64,000 bases of DNA. Origin: Actinostola sp. cb2023. Taxonomy: Eukaryota; Cnidaria; Anthozoa; Actiniaria; Actinostolidae. The position numbers were made by a program, and so were the translations under genes. A model generated the notes under the pieces. That model was not told the DNA's origin. It worked only from the letters and a program-made list of their open reading frames with translations, and searched no databases. Positions 22,572-34,186 of the stretch are shown piece by piece. Within the stretch, counting starts at the first letter, position 1; the number at the start of each line of letters is the position of its first letter. The stretch lies in NCBI GenBank assembly GCA_033675265.1, contig JAUJYZ010000816.1, positions 248,001 through 312,000 on the forward strand, read 5' to 3'.

Positions 22572-23003
22572 GAGAACGAAGAATAATAATATAACAGCGT
22601 AGTTTGTGATACGCATTTCGTTACATTAAAACTCTGACTTCGTTTCGTTTGAGAACGAAGAATAATAATATAACAGCGTAGTTTGTGATACGCATTTCGT
22701 TACATTAAAACTCCGACTTCGTTTCGTTTGAGAACGAAGAATAATAATATAACAGCGTAGTTTGTGATACGCATTTCGTTACATTAAAACTCCGACTTCG
22801 TTTCTTTTGAGAACGAAGAATAATAATATAACAGCGTAGTTTGTGATACGCATTTCGTTACATTAAAACTCTGACTTAGTTTCGTTTGAGAACGAAGAAT
22901 AATAATATAACAGCGTAGTTTGTGATACGCATTTCGTTACATTAAAACTCTGACTTAGTTTCGTTTGAGAACGAAGAATAATAATATAACAGCGTAGTTT
23001 GTC
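22572..23003 (+). repeat. 79-bp tandem repeat, six copies
   Basis: Units begin at 22572, 22651, 22730, 22809, 22888 and 22967. Each contains GAGAACGAAGAATAATAATA and GTGATACGCATTTCGTTAC. Copies differ at only a few bases. Confidence 0.93.
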
Positions 23004-23117
23004 TACCTTTCTTTGTTTTGAATATATAGCTTATGAATAACTAATGTATTACTTATAATTGAGATTTCAATGCGAATATTCACACTCAGTGAAACTGACA
23101 CACGATAGCGTGATAAA

Positions 23118-23345
<228 letters not shown>

Positions 23346-23582
23346 TATTGGAAACTGCATGCCGGGTAAAAATCGAGATTTTTTCTGCCTACGTGAATGA
23401 ATTAGAATTGCTTCCTTGCTCGCTCGCTTCAGGCTCGCTCGCTGCGTCAGCAATTATTTGGAGATTTTGTCAAGTTCCACAATGGGAGCCAAAACACGAC
23501 TTTTGTTTCCTTCCACAATGTGCCCATTCATGATCATCTCATCCAAAATCATGTAGACTTTGTCTATATTGAACATTATCTA

Positions 23583-23990
23583 TTGGCCACTACAAAAAAG
23601 AGCAGGGGACTGGGAACGAGTTTATTAGAATTAATGTAATTACGAAATTAAGTTTATGACATGAAACAACATGTTGAAATTATCGTATGTGTAAAGTTTG
23701 ATGTGATTTGAGTGAATCCTGTCGGAATTATAAACTTTTGAAATTTTGAAATTTTACAGTGAATGTATGGTTTGGGTAGACAACGTAAAAAAATACAGAG
23801 TTTGTATGGGAAAATGTACATCTTTGATGCCCTCTAGCATCGTCAATATTAAGCCAAAGTTCACCAAACTTTCTAGATTAGCTAAGTTTGAACTGCTCTG
23901 TCAGAAAATGTTGCCCACTTTTGCTAATTTCTTATTGAATTAGTTTTACGGACTTGGTCCCAGTCCCCTGCTCTTTTTTGTAATGGCCAA
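23583..23990. mobile_element. 408-bp MITE with TTGGCCA ends
   Basis: TTGGCCACTACAAAAAAGAG at the left is mirrored at the right (23951-23990), with about 35-bp inverted ends. The paralogous segment at 37000-37020 lacks it, so that copy shows the empty site. The internal 65-residue frame has no recognisable domain. Confidence 0.8.
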
Positions 23991-24615
23991 TTTACTGTAT
24001 GCAGTTAAGAAATATCAATATATCAATATATCGGGTGCATTATGGGTAATTAAATAATCGAAAATTCCCCTTAAAGCGGGTTAACGCCAGAAAAGTTGGT
24101 AGAAATATTTAGTATAATGTTTATTTTAGTCTTACGTTTGTTGTTTGTAAATTTTGCTTCATTTAATAGTATTAGTGATGCATCCAATATATTGATATAT
24201 CGGATATATCGTGGCGGCCAGAAATTTTGCAAATGACTATCTTTAGAATGGATTTAAGATGTTTCCTGTGAAATTACCTGTGTATACATACATGTACATG
24301 TACTTTGTAATCACTATAGACCTAGTTTAAAATACCATGAAAAGGATACGTCCAACTCACACTACAAGAAAGAGAAGAAAGAAATCATGGAATCATTGTT
24401 ACATATACATTAGCTGGTGATAAATCAGCTTCTTGGGATTTACATTACACACAATTAGAACTACCAACGGACCTGATATAATAAAATATATTTAAACAAG
24501 TTCAATAATAAATACAACGAAACTGAAGAGTGAATCAGCGGTCTGATAGAACCATAGGCAGCCCAACCATTGCTTTTGAGGCTACTAAATAATAAATATA
24601 AATACATTTATATTC

Positions 24616-25135
24616 GCGCGTCTTTTTTTGATGGGTTTCCTGTGGTAGAGCGCGCGCGCGCAATACGTATTATATTGGGCTTCCTGTGTTGAGTAAGGTA
24701 TAATAGAGAGATTTAGCAAACACGACGCGACGTGAGAACACGACGTTAGATGACGAATATATCACATTTGGTCATTGCGTGACTACCGTGACAACGTCGC
24801 GACGTCAAGTTCACGACGCCATTTCACTTGTTTTCACGTCCTCTTCATGACGTTGTGGACGCCAACGGTCGTTTCACAGTTATTCGTCAGCGCGCGCGCC
24901 GTCCTCTTTCACGTCGCGTCGTGTTTGCTAAATCTCTCTAATGTTGGGCTCCCTGTGCGCGTCCTGTGGGACGCGCCCGCAGCAATGTGTATATTGAAAC
25001 TGATACACATATGCTGCGGGACGCGCGGGATGCGGACAGGGATCCCAACATCATACATTTCTATGCACAGGGAACCCAACATAATACGTATTGCGCACGC
25101 GCGCTCTACCACAGGAAACCCATAAAAAAAGACGC
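24616..25135. mobile_element. Inverted-repeat element with nested 235-bp MITE
   Basis: The outer ends share GATGGGTTTCCTGTGGTAGA and GCGCAATACGTATT in inverse orientation (about 24616-24690 and 25060-25135). Inside, 24705-24939 starts AGAGAGATTTAGCAAACACG and ends with its reverse complement, flanked by AAT. Further inverted CpG-rich pairs lie around 24960-25060. Confidence 0.75.
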
Positions 25136-25704
25136 AAATATCATTTTATTTAATTCATTATTTAGTAAACATGAAATTCAAGAAAGGCTGATACTACGTA
25201 GAAATAAAAAGCTTAACACAACACCAACATGATAGAGCAAGAGAGAGCCAGGATCGGCAACCGTAGACAGCTGTTTCGTTCTTTTGGAACTCATCAGTAC
25301 GGTGTAGCGAGAGCAACAAACACCAACTCAGAAAGCCAATGTATGCTACTTGCGTGTCGACTCTGAAACTCAACCAGCTCAAATTTAGAAACCTGCCCAT
25401 TGGCTCACACCACAACACGTGCGGTAATATGGTCCAAAGGCCAAGAATCCAAAATATCATGTTGGTGTTGTGTTTAACCAATGGGTATGGTATGGCAAAG
25501 CAACTTCACTTGCAAAATAGTTATAGGTACGGCACATGACATAGCCCAGTACAATGATGATTTTAAAACATCTACAAACACGGAAAAATATTTATTGAAC
25601 ACGGAAATAAATATTCTATTATTCAATCGAATATTTCCAATAATTAACTCTAGATTCGAATCTTCTTTTGATCAATCGTATATTCCAGACAAACATTCAA
25701 CTGT

Positions 25705-26253
25705 TCAGAACATACGAGTCAATCGACTCACCTGGCTTTTAGTTGCGGTCATTGAACTGAAGCGTTCATATGTTTCGTTGAGCTCCGCACCTATTGCGTA
25801 CTGGTCGAACTTCTGTATTACATTCTCCAGCGACTTCTGTTCCTCTTCGGTGGCGAAGTCAAACCCGTTGTAGACTCTCAGGGCATCTGGTCCTATACAG
25901 TGTAGGAACAGTGCGATACGGTACTCCTCGGTCTGTGATCTCAAATTGGTAATCACGGTGTAATTTTGCCACATTTGCTTGAACGTTTTCCAGTTCTCCA
26001 CTAGCTTGTCTTGGTCGAGAACTTCGAGCTTGTTGGGAGGCGTAATTCCTTGTAATGGCGCAGGCATCGGCGCCGTTGATGAAGATGTTTAGACATTTTG
26101 TTCGTTTTTTACCAAGCTGCCACCATGTTTCAATAGCGTGTTCGAACAACAAGAACGACGAGATTGAGCGACGTTATACAACACGACTTTATTGCCCAAG
26201 CGTAAAACTACAACCAGTAGAGTGCAAACTTATACTTATGTCAATGTCTAACT
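25705..26253 (-). pseudogene. LTR retrotransposon fragment: LTR end, primer-binding site and start of gag
   Basis: On the minus strand, an LTR-like end with AATAAA near 26188 leads to a TGGTGGCAGC motif (26116-26125), a common primer-binding-site context. A gag-like frame follows at 26067-25705. It contains LVENWKTFKQMWQNY and FLHCIGPDALRVYNGF, typical of the N-terminal region of invertebrate Ty3/gypsy gag-like polyproteins, and stops after about 120 residues. No protease, reverse transcriptase or integrase follows. The fragment abuts the edge of the macin segmental duplication at about 26253. Confidence 0.6.
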
Positions 26254-26518
26254 GAATTTACAATTAAAGGTTTTTTCTTCTAGCAAACTTTAAACATTTC
26301 TTACAGTATTTGTCCCTAATTCAGTCTCTTACTATCATACATGTTTTAATTAAAGTTTTCTATCTTATTCGTTGTCTCAGCTCAGCTACTAATACCATTA
26401 CCATCACAAGTCTTTTTGTACCTTTATGCATCTACCAGCAACTGTTTGGAATCTCACGGTATTTCCCTCTCTTGCGGCTACCAAAGATGTGCTTGCAATC
26501 GGTGGACGTTACGTTTAT

Positions 26519-29161
26519 TTAGGGCCGGCAGCCGGATGATGTTGGGTTACTACCGGTGTAGCATTCGCATCGGTAGACCGCCATCCAAGAGCAATCGCTA
26601 GGAACACTACAGCATACTCCTCCGCTTTTCCCATTAGCTCTGCAGATTCTGTCACATCTAGATCTGTATCTGTTGAATGAATCACCAGACGATCTTAAGG
26701 TATCAGGGTACCACTACCGACCGGTATGCATTCAAGTCGCTTTAACACAGAATCCGTCCATTTAAACCCCAATAAAGTATACATTTTCTGAAAGCTAAAT
26801 AAATGGAGATTCCAACTAATGGTCTATTAACAAAAAGTACATATGCGTTTTAGATATAAGTCAAGATCAGCGAATTTTCATATAGCGTTATACGGCGAGG
26901 TCTATGGTGGCCTAGAACTGCCATAAGGAAAATTGCACATTTTCAGTCCATAAACTTTTTTTCGTGTATTTTTTTGTTCATTTTTATAAATTTTTAAAGA
27001 AATAATAATATAAAATGAAATTTAAAATGAAAAGAAAAGAAAAAGAGAAAGGAAAGAAAAGAAAAAGACAAAAAAAGACAAAAAGAAGAGAAAAAACTAA
27101 AAAATAAAATTATTATGAGGCGAAATGAATGTGAAAAGCAAATCAAAACAAAATGAAAATAAAAGAAAGTGAATTCAATTTAAAATCAAAATGAAACAAA
27201 ATTAATTCAAAATCAAAATGAAACAAAATCATTTTAAAATCAAAAAAAAACTTGTCCGTGGCCTATCGCTGCCATAGACCACAATGCACTTCGATACTCC
27301 GCAAGTGACAGGACGCGCGACCAACGCGTGACCAGAGGCGGCAGAAGTGACAAGTCATGATGTCGCAGCGCGATTGGAATCGCTTCAAAAAGAATATCAC
27401 TGAAAAACGAACGAAGAAGAAAGAAGGTTCGGCAAAGGAGAAAGGCAAAACTTTGGCGGATAGTGACACAATTGTCATTCAGCGATTAAGTGCCGAAGTG
27501 TCAGGGAAGGCACACAAGTACGCGAGATTTGGTGCTCGCCAGAATTCGTGCCGTTCCACGAGTACGAAGAGTTGACCATAGCTAACATCAAGAGTGCCTG
27601 TGTGAAGCACTTTAATGTCTTTCCTACGATGTGCTGTGATGTTCTTGCTGGAGAATAAGGTCCGTCTTGCTTGTCAGTGAAGCAGATCCCCGACTTCAAA
27701 GTGATACACGTGAAATTTGTGGAACGATCGGACGCGCCAGAAGGAACGCCAGAAGTCCCAGAGGCAACAAACAGTACCTCACAGTCACATGGCATCAAAT
27801 TGCCGAAGAAGAGAAGGCTTTGTTCCATCTCAATCCCTGATACTAAGCCGCCAAAAGAAGCAGCGCCGAGCAAATTCATACCAAGAAGCCTATCTAGTCG
27901 CTGAATGACAATTGTGTCACTATCCGCCAAAGTTTTGCCTTTCTCCTTTGCCGAACCTTCTTTCTTCTTCGTTCGTTTTTCAGTGATATTCTTTTTGAAG
28001 CGATTCCAATCGCGCTGCGACATCATGACTTGTCACTTCTGCCGCCTCTGGTCACGCGTTGGTCGCGCGTCCTGTCACTTGCGGAGTATCGAAGTGCATT
28101 GTGGTCTATGGCAGCGATAGGCCACACGGACAAGTTTTTTTTGATTTTAAAATGATTTTGTTTCATTTTGATTTTGAATTAATTTTGTTTCATTTTGATT
28201 TTAAATTGAATTCACTTTCTTTTATTTTCATTTTGTTTTGATTTGCTTTTCACATTCATTTCGCCTCATAATAATTTTATTTTTTAGTTTTTTCTCTTCT
28301 TTTTGTCTTTTTTTGTCTTTTTCTTTTCTTTCCTTTCTCTTTTTCTTTTCTTTTCATTTTAAATTTCATTTTATATTATTATTTCTTTAAAAATTTATAA
28401 AAATGAACAAAAAAATACACGAAAAAAAGTTTATGGACTGAAAATGTGCAATTTTCCTTATGGCAGTTCTAGGCCACCATAGAGCTCCTAAACAAACGGA
28501 ATTTTAATGATTTCATGAGTTATTAACTGATTAGTAAAGAACAATGTATTTTTCGCGTACCGAAAGTTTCGCGGCAGATAAAAAAGCAACGGGGAAACGT
28601 ATCGATAAACGGAGACATTGTTTTGATAATTGATATCTCTAGAGTGCATAAAGATAATCATCTTGAATTTCCGATAAAATGCGGCAGTTCTAGGCCACCA
28701 TAGTATGAGCTCTTACAGTTCGTAACGATGTAACACAACGAGGCAGGAAAACAAAGTTACTGCTAGCGGGAAATACGAGGACTTTGACCGTGAGTGGTTT
28801 GGCATCGTTATTCAAGGATATTTTGAGTGAGCAGTTACGATTTTTGGATACTTTCTTCGCATCGCTGTTGACAGCTTGCTTGTCAACATCTTTTTGCATC
28901 AAATGAAATCCAAAATTCATTTTTTGATTCTAACTTTTTAGGGAAAAAATATTTTTAGATTCTGTTTTTTGGAGATGGTAGATTTGATTGTCAAAAAAAA
29001 ACCCCAGTGGTTTGAAAGGTTTTTGGGGTACCCTGATACCTTAAGCAGCTAGGCGAGGTCCTCCTACTCCAGTCAATGGGGTTATCAAGGCAGCCGGCCT
29101 GGACCTCAAACACGAATATCGTCAGGACCAACAAGATAAATGCCTTTCCAAAATACTTCAT
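26519..29161 (-). CDS. Macin-family paralogue, copy 2, coding sequence split by a TTAA-flanked element
   Basis: The 5' part (29161-29040) has the same start and almost the same signal peptide as copy 1, then a diverged DWSR hallmark. The 3' part (26693-26519) contains NGKSGGVCC, DCSWM and YRCECYTG and ends GCRP before the stop. Between them is the 2.34-kb element at 26699-29040. If it is absent or spliced out, the frame is continuous: 98 residues and ten cysteines, though the second Cys of the hallmark is replaced. A GT at 29039-29038 and an AG at 26695-26694 would define an intron whose removal exactly restores the sequence with one TTAA. Either the gene is broken or it has gained an intron; the sequence alone does not decide. 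Confidence 0.72.
26699..29040. mobile_element. 2,342-bp TTAA-target DNA element in macin copy 2
   Basis: The ends are perfect 14-bp inverted repeats GGTATCAGGGTACC (26699-26712 and 29027-29040). TTAA is duplicated at 26695-26698 and 29041-29044. TTAA targets are used by piggyBac and Kolobok elements. The purine-rich GG ends look less like piggyBac, so Kolobok-like is my tentative guess. No transposase is visible. About two thirds of the interior is a foldback (26901-28483). Confidence 0.85.
26901..28483. repeat. Giant near-perfect inverted repeat (about 585-bp arms, 412-bp loop)
   Basis: 26901-27485 is the reverse complement of 27898-28483, with a 2-bp indel near 27255/28126 as the only difference I saw. 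Each arm encodes the same start MMSQRDWNRFKKNITEKRT. From the left arm this frame continues into the loop with small breaks, giving blocks such as IKSACVKHFNVFPTMCCDVL and QIPDFKVIHVKFVER. It therefore looks like the 5' part of a captured cellular gene. I do not firmly recognise the protein; a resemblance to N-terminal regions of cnidarian alpha-kinase-type proteins is an unverified memory. Confidence 0.9.
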
Positions 29162-29289
29162 GATTCAGTAATCGTCTCTCTTTTGGTCAGTTGCTTTATA
29201 AAAACTGGATGCTAAAGCAGATCTATTTAGTATATCAAGATACTTTGAAGGCGAGTACTGATGCCTATGTCCAGATGGTTGTCTTTTTT

Positions 29290-29760
29290 GCTGCGAGCGA
29301 AGCGAGCAGCGAAACTAATCTTGACGGAGTGACGGAGTCCCTGTGTACGTGCGGATGCGTTTTCCCGGGCACTATATACTCTTGCGAATCTCGATCTTGC
29401 GGGCTGGCGATGATTTGTAATGCTGTACGTAAGGTCAGCGGCAGTCCCTAACAATTTGTGCGTTGCACAGATAAACCACGTTTGCCGCATTGCTTGGTTT
29501 TTGTGTGTTTACATTCAAGGGGAATAACCAGGTAAGTGTTCTTTTTTCGCGATTTTATCATGCCAAACACAACTTTATTCGTTGCTGGAAGCATTCATCA
29601 GGGTCACGAAAGATTTAATGACATTTCGAGGGGAAGACAATGTTGTTTTATGAGTTTTTCAGCGCTCTTCTGTGCTCAGTATAGGCTTCAAGAAGAAGCA
29701 AGACTTCATCAGACAGCACATGCTACATGTAGTGCAGTTATCAGGCTCAACTAATTTCGT
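29290..29760 (+). pseudogene. Mobile-element gene fragment with GSIHQGHERF...GRQC motif, copy A
   Basis: Sequence from 29290 (GAAACTAATCTTGACGGAGT) through a short frame starting MPNTTLFVAGSIHQGHERF is repeated at 33080-33240 plus 33800-33990. The GRQC element resembles the active-site cysteine region of peptidase-like domains carried by some large eukaryotic mobile elements, but I cannot name the family securely. The frame ends soon after the motif. Confidence 0.4.
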
Positions 29761-29848
29761 ATAACATGCTACATGTATTTCAGTTATCAGGCTTAACTAA
29801 TTTGGCATATGTAGTTACATTGTAAATTATTATTATTATTATTATTAC

Positions 29849-29876
29849 TCGGGCCCTTCCGAAGGAAGCCCGAGTT
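29849..29876. repeat. GC-rich hairpin CTCGGGCCCTTCC/GGAAGCCCGAG
   Basis: Near-perfect short palindrome after an ATT microsatellite. A related hairpin (CTCGGGCCTTCCGCAAGAAG then CCCGAG) is at 40162-40187. It could be a terminal hairpin of a dispersed element such as a Helitron; this is not shown. Confidence 0.55.
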
Positions 29877-30786
29877 AGAAAATACACTTTCTTTTTTTTT
29901 TTCTTTTTTTTCTTTTTCAGGTGATGGAATGAAGAAAAAATGCGAAGAATGCGATGTATTTGATCCTATCGAGTTTCAAGATTTCTCATCATAGATCTTC
30001 AAGCTATTAAGTTCAGGATTGTAGTTGATCATTCCACGATGAAGCTAAGGCGCGTTTGCTTTTGTTATAAATGAAACGACATCTTTCAGAGTGGGCCCAC
30101 ACGAATAGCCGTATGCATTTGTCTGTGAAATGAGCCTGTTTAAAGCCCGTGTTTTATCGGCTGTTCTATAACGCCTTTCCACGAACTCGAACTCATATCC
30201 AAAAATGAATTGAGACAAAGGCGATCGAGCAAGGTCAATGTTCGAAAATCCGTGTTCTTTTCAGTAAGATGACAGTTGTAAAGTGATCCTTATTTGAGTC
30301 ATACATCTATTACGCGACCTAATTTTAGAACCGTAGATAAAGATCTCCGCGGACTCTTGTTATAATTAAACTCACGACCAACGCCGTACAACGGTCATGT
30401 ATAACTCCATCTATTGACAGAAAGCTATATGTACAGAAGTCATGCAAACAGTCGAGCCAGTCGAGTTATTTTCAGTAACTCATGATGGATGTTTATTTTA
30501 TTCCACGTTTGAAAAATTCAGAAGGAAAAGGAATCGTAAAAATCGTACTTCAAAACTACATCAAAGCATTTAAGGCAAGTAAGGTCAATGTTCGTAAATC
30601 GAGATCGTATAGCCCTTCATCTGGCAGACATATAGTCTCCCTCGTCACGCAACTGTCAGTCATTGTCAGGTCTCTCCTCACGCAACTGACATTGTCCTTT
30701 TCATAAGCCCGAGTGTACGCTAATTGAGCGTCTTGTTATTGTAGAAATTGTGTTATGTGATATTAGTTAATGATTAATACAGTTTA

Positions 30787-31140
30787 ATGGGGAATGGTAA
30801 GGTTACGAGTGTATCCGGTATCTGTAGCCGCAAGGTCAACTTGTCATCCAATGGATTACGAGCCCGTTGCACTAATGAAAGGTGCAGCACGACCCAAAAG
30901 GCAAGTAAGTGCACAACCCATTGGAGCCTCAAGCTTGTTGTAGAGAGTGAAAATGACAAGTTACACTTAACAGCCTTTCATGTTATGGTAAAGAAACTAC
31001 TGGCCCTTGCATCAACTGATATTGACACAATTACATCAAATGACCAAATTATAGAGGTCTTATTGGGACTGGACAGATTGAATGTCTCTTTCGATGTGGA
31101 CAGCCGTCAGCTCCAAGATGCAGAACTTGTAAAAAAGTAA
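30787..31140 (+). pseudogene. RPA-like OB-fold/zinc-ribbon fragment
   Basis: A 117-residue frame with CSRKVNLSSNGLRARCTNER and THWSLKLVVE, recalling the zinc-ribbon OB-fold of replication protein A large subunit C-termini. No further exons were found. It lies in a stretch of the macin duplication copy 2 that consists of insertions, so it is probably mobile-element cargo; Helitrons often carry RPA-like genes. Weak identification. Confidence 0.35.
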
Positions 31141-31915
31141 TACATTGTACTTGTCAGATTGCAAAATGCATCTACATTGTGTACTAACTGTTTCACAGAA
31201 ACAAAAATATTGCACGTTATATTTACACCAGACCAAAGGCTACAGATATAGTAAAATGGATGGTTATCTACGTTAATGTTATTATTACAATATACTAATT
31301 CTTTCAGGCTTTTTTTGCAATTACTTTGTATACATTTTATCAGAGGTTATCTATCTTTTTAATGTTATTGTTACATTGTTCAACAAATTACATGTAAATC
31401 AAAAAAAAAAAAATACATTTTTAAAGAAACATTGTAATTCAAGTTTTACAACAAAGTTAGTTTTATTGTTGCATTATTAAAATATTACCAAACCAAAGTC
31501 TAGCTACCCTTATATTCATTTTCAATTGATGGTATATTATACAGATTATATAGACCTAATATTCGGCTCTATGGTGATCTTTCAAGTTGAGTGGTTCTAT
31601 TTAACCCGTTAAACAAAATCTAATAGTCACTGTCCAATATGAATAGTCAAATGAAATCAAAATTAATTAATGGTATTAAAGTAGTAAAACGACTGTAATA
31701 CACTACAAACAACAATAATTATTGTACTTTGTGGAGTTTAATAGATTCACACATTCCATTTTCTGCTTTAATCACATTTATATTGATTACCGTTTTTTCC
31801 CTTAAAAAATCTATGCTTTCTCCTAGCTAGTTCATAATATTCATAAGCAGTGCAGAAGTCCATTTCGTCTTGAATTTCAGATTTCCTACTCCATTTGCGA
31901 TCGCAGCACTTCACT
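31141..31915. other. AT-rich DNA without recognised features
   Basis: Nothing supportable as a gene or a bounded repeat. Confidence 0.4.
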
Positions 31916-32012
31916 TTCTATAGAAACTACTAGTATAATATTTTAATACGTTAATTATTTATAAATGTCAGTGAAATGTCAAAGTGATGGGAGGATACGC
32001 GTAGTAGGTCAC

Positions 32013-32612
32013 TGTGCAGACGTCGTGTAGCGCTTCCGGTTCCCGTCCTTCCTCCACTGACTCGAACAACATTCCGGCTTTCTACATCGGTTTTCTATCA
32101 ACCAATCAAATTGCTAGGTGATCTGCAAATTTTTCATTTTCCCACGTTTCTATATGTATCGCGTGAATACAGAAAATACGCCAAAGAAAGTCTTAAATTT
32201 GACACTATATATGCAAGAAAGAGGAATCTAAGAAAAACCGTACAAGCCTGGATATTTGGTAGAAGAGTCTGTTGGATATTCCCTCTATATTAGAAAGACT
32301 TTTCTAATATAGACGTTTCTAACTTAGAACTTATTTCAGCTTTTAGTAGAGTGGTTCAAGTTTCAAGATGGCTGTAAAAATACTAATAAAAGATGAAATA
32401 AGTTCTAAACGTGTAGTTTCCCATGCCAAAATGCTAAGAATATACCTGTCAAACGTCAACAAATTGCATGTCAAAACCATAACATTCACGTCAACAAACG
32501 AAGCCGCCGCCAGCTAGCCTCCTATATGCAGACGTCGTGTAGCGCTTCCGGTTCCCGTCGTCTGCTAAGACTCGAACAACATTCCTTTCTACGAATTTGA
32601 CCAATCAGAGAA
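32013..32612 (+). repeat. Pair of ~80-bp direct repeats (GCAGACGTCGTGTAGCGCTT)
   Basis: The block starting GCAGACGTCGTGTAGCGCTT at about 32015 recurs at about 32527, followed by a similar GACTCGAACAACATTCC. About 430 bp lie between, with one 60-residue frame of no known family. This could be the flanks of a small retroelement or a local duplication. Confidence 0.6.
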
Positions 32613-32697
32613 AGCCCCACAAAAGCTTGCGGGTACGACCTTGACCTTGGCCGTCTTTTCCGCGAACAAGATAACCTGAGTATCCGGCCTTCAAAAA

Positions 32698-32870
32698 GGT
32701 TAAATGAAGAATAACCAATACGACGTAGAATATTTCGGATTTAATTTTGCACAATATTTCGACTAGCCATACTAGTCTTCATCAGTTGAAGACTAGTATG
32801 GCTAGTCGAAATATTGTGCAAAATTAAATCCGAAATATTCTACGTCGTATTGGTTATTCTTCATTTAACC
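32698..32870. repeat. 173-bp palindrome, 84-bp arms and 5-bp loop
   Basis: 32698-32781 is the apparently perfect reverse complement of 32787-32870, centred on TCAGT. The arms contain GAATAACCAATACGACGTAG. It would extrude as a cruciform or fold as a strong hairpin in RNA. Confidence 0.93.
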
Positions 32871-33079
32871 TATTTCTTAATTTGCGAACCAGTTAGATCA
32901 TTGTTTGATCCGACGTATACCAGTGGAGTGTTGTTCGTGGCTGCTCATTTATAAACCTTCAAAAAGGAAATTAAAAGGGAGTGGGAGAGGCCTCTTCCCC
33001 CTTTCTTTTTCTCTCCCCCTACGCCAAAAAAGCCTGATACTCAGGTTACGAACAAGGTGGCAATCGACTCGAAAAGTAA

Positions 33080-33990
33080 GCCAAGTTGTTGCGAAACTAA
33101 TCTTGACGGAGTTCCTGTGTCATGTGTGGTCGTGTGGGATCTGGGCACTTATGTGGATGCAACGAGAACACGTTTGGATGATTTTTCTGAGCCCACGGTA
33201 CTTTTGATCAGCGCACACTCACAACACATTCAATAGACCTTATTCACGCGTGCTGGTTTTCGAGATCAGAATATAAGGATCTTTCACATACAAATGACCA
33301 CTGCCATCTCAAAAAGCAATTATTCATCAATATTTTTGGAAAATACAATAGTATTGGATAAAATCCCGAGAAGATATCGTAAATGACATTTATAGGGTTT
33401 AGTATGGGATTTTGACGTCATGCGTACCAAATTTTGCAAAATTGCTTAATTTCAAGGTTTTTAACATTTTCCACTAAAAGAAGATATTGATGTAAGATAA
33501 GTGTAAAAGTTTTAGGGCAAAATGACATGTCCTTGCGGAGTTATGAACGTTTTTAATTCTGAAAATACACCAGAACGAGGCTTGGTACGCATGACTGCAA
33601 AATCACATCCTAAACTCTCTAAATGTCATTTACAATATCTTCTCGGGATTTTATCCAATACTTTTGAAATTTTCCAAAGCTATTGATGAATAATTGCTTA
33701 TTCAGATGGCAGTGGTCATTTGTATGTGAAAGGTCCTAGTATTCTGATCTCGAAAAACAGCACGCGTGAATAAGGTGTATACTTGGTTGGAGTATCGTTT
33801 ATTTTTCGCTGATTCAAGCCAGGAAAGTGTTCGTTTTCTACAAATCTATTATGTCAAATGCAACTTTATTCATTGTTGGAAGCATTCATCAGGGTCATGA
33901 ACAATTTAGTGACATTTCAAGGGGAAGACAATGTTCTTTTATGAGTTTTCAGCGCTGTTGTGTGTCAGTCGCGTCATGCAGTTCCACAAG
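33080..33990 (+). pseudogene. Mobile-element gene fragment, copy B, interrupted by a MITE
   Basis: 33080-33230 and 33800-33990 together match 29290-29760. Copy B also encodes SIHQGHEQF and the GRQC motif, and its frame continues to 34186. The MITE at 33238-33775 separates the two halves, showing that the fragment is older than the MITE. Confidence 0.45.
33238..33775. mobile_element. 538-bp long-inverted-repeat MITE
   Basis: The ends CCTTATTCACGCGTGCTG and the reverse complement extend as inverted repeats of roughly 190 bp per side with scattered mismatches, including AAATCCCGAGAAGATAT. The loop is AT-rich and non-coding. Confidence 0.85.
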
Positions 33991-34186
33991 CTACTTCTAC
34001 AGCCTTCTTTCAGATGCTTTTGAAAGACACAGTATCCCAGATACAGAGACGCTGTCGCTGACCTATCTACCTGATCGAGTTTGTTGGTCTTTTGCAAACC
34101 AATCCGGCCCGTCAGTGCCATTGGCATGGAGGCAACTTTATACGATCCATCCTGGTGTACTTTTATCTTCTACAAGTGTGCTATGA

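Noticed and set aside
22572..23003. Regular repeats resembling a CRISPR array
   Set aside because: The units are contiguous 79-bp tandem copies without unique spacers, in a eukaryotic genome.
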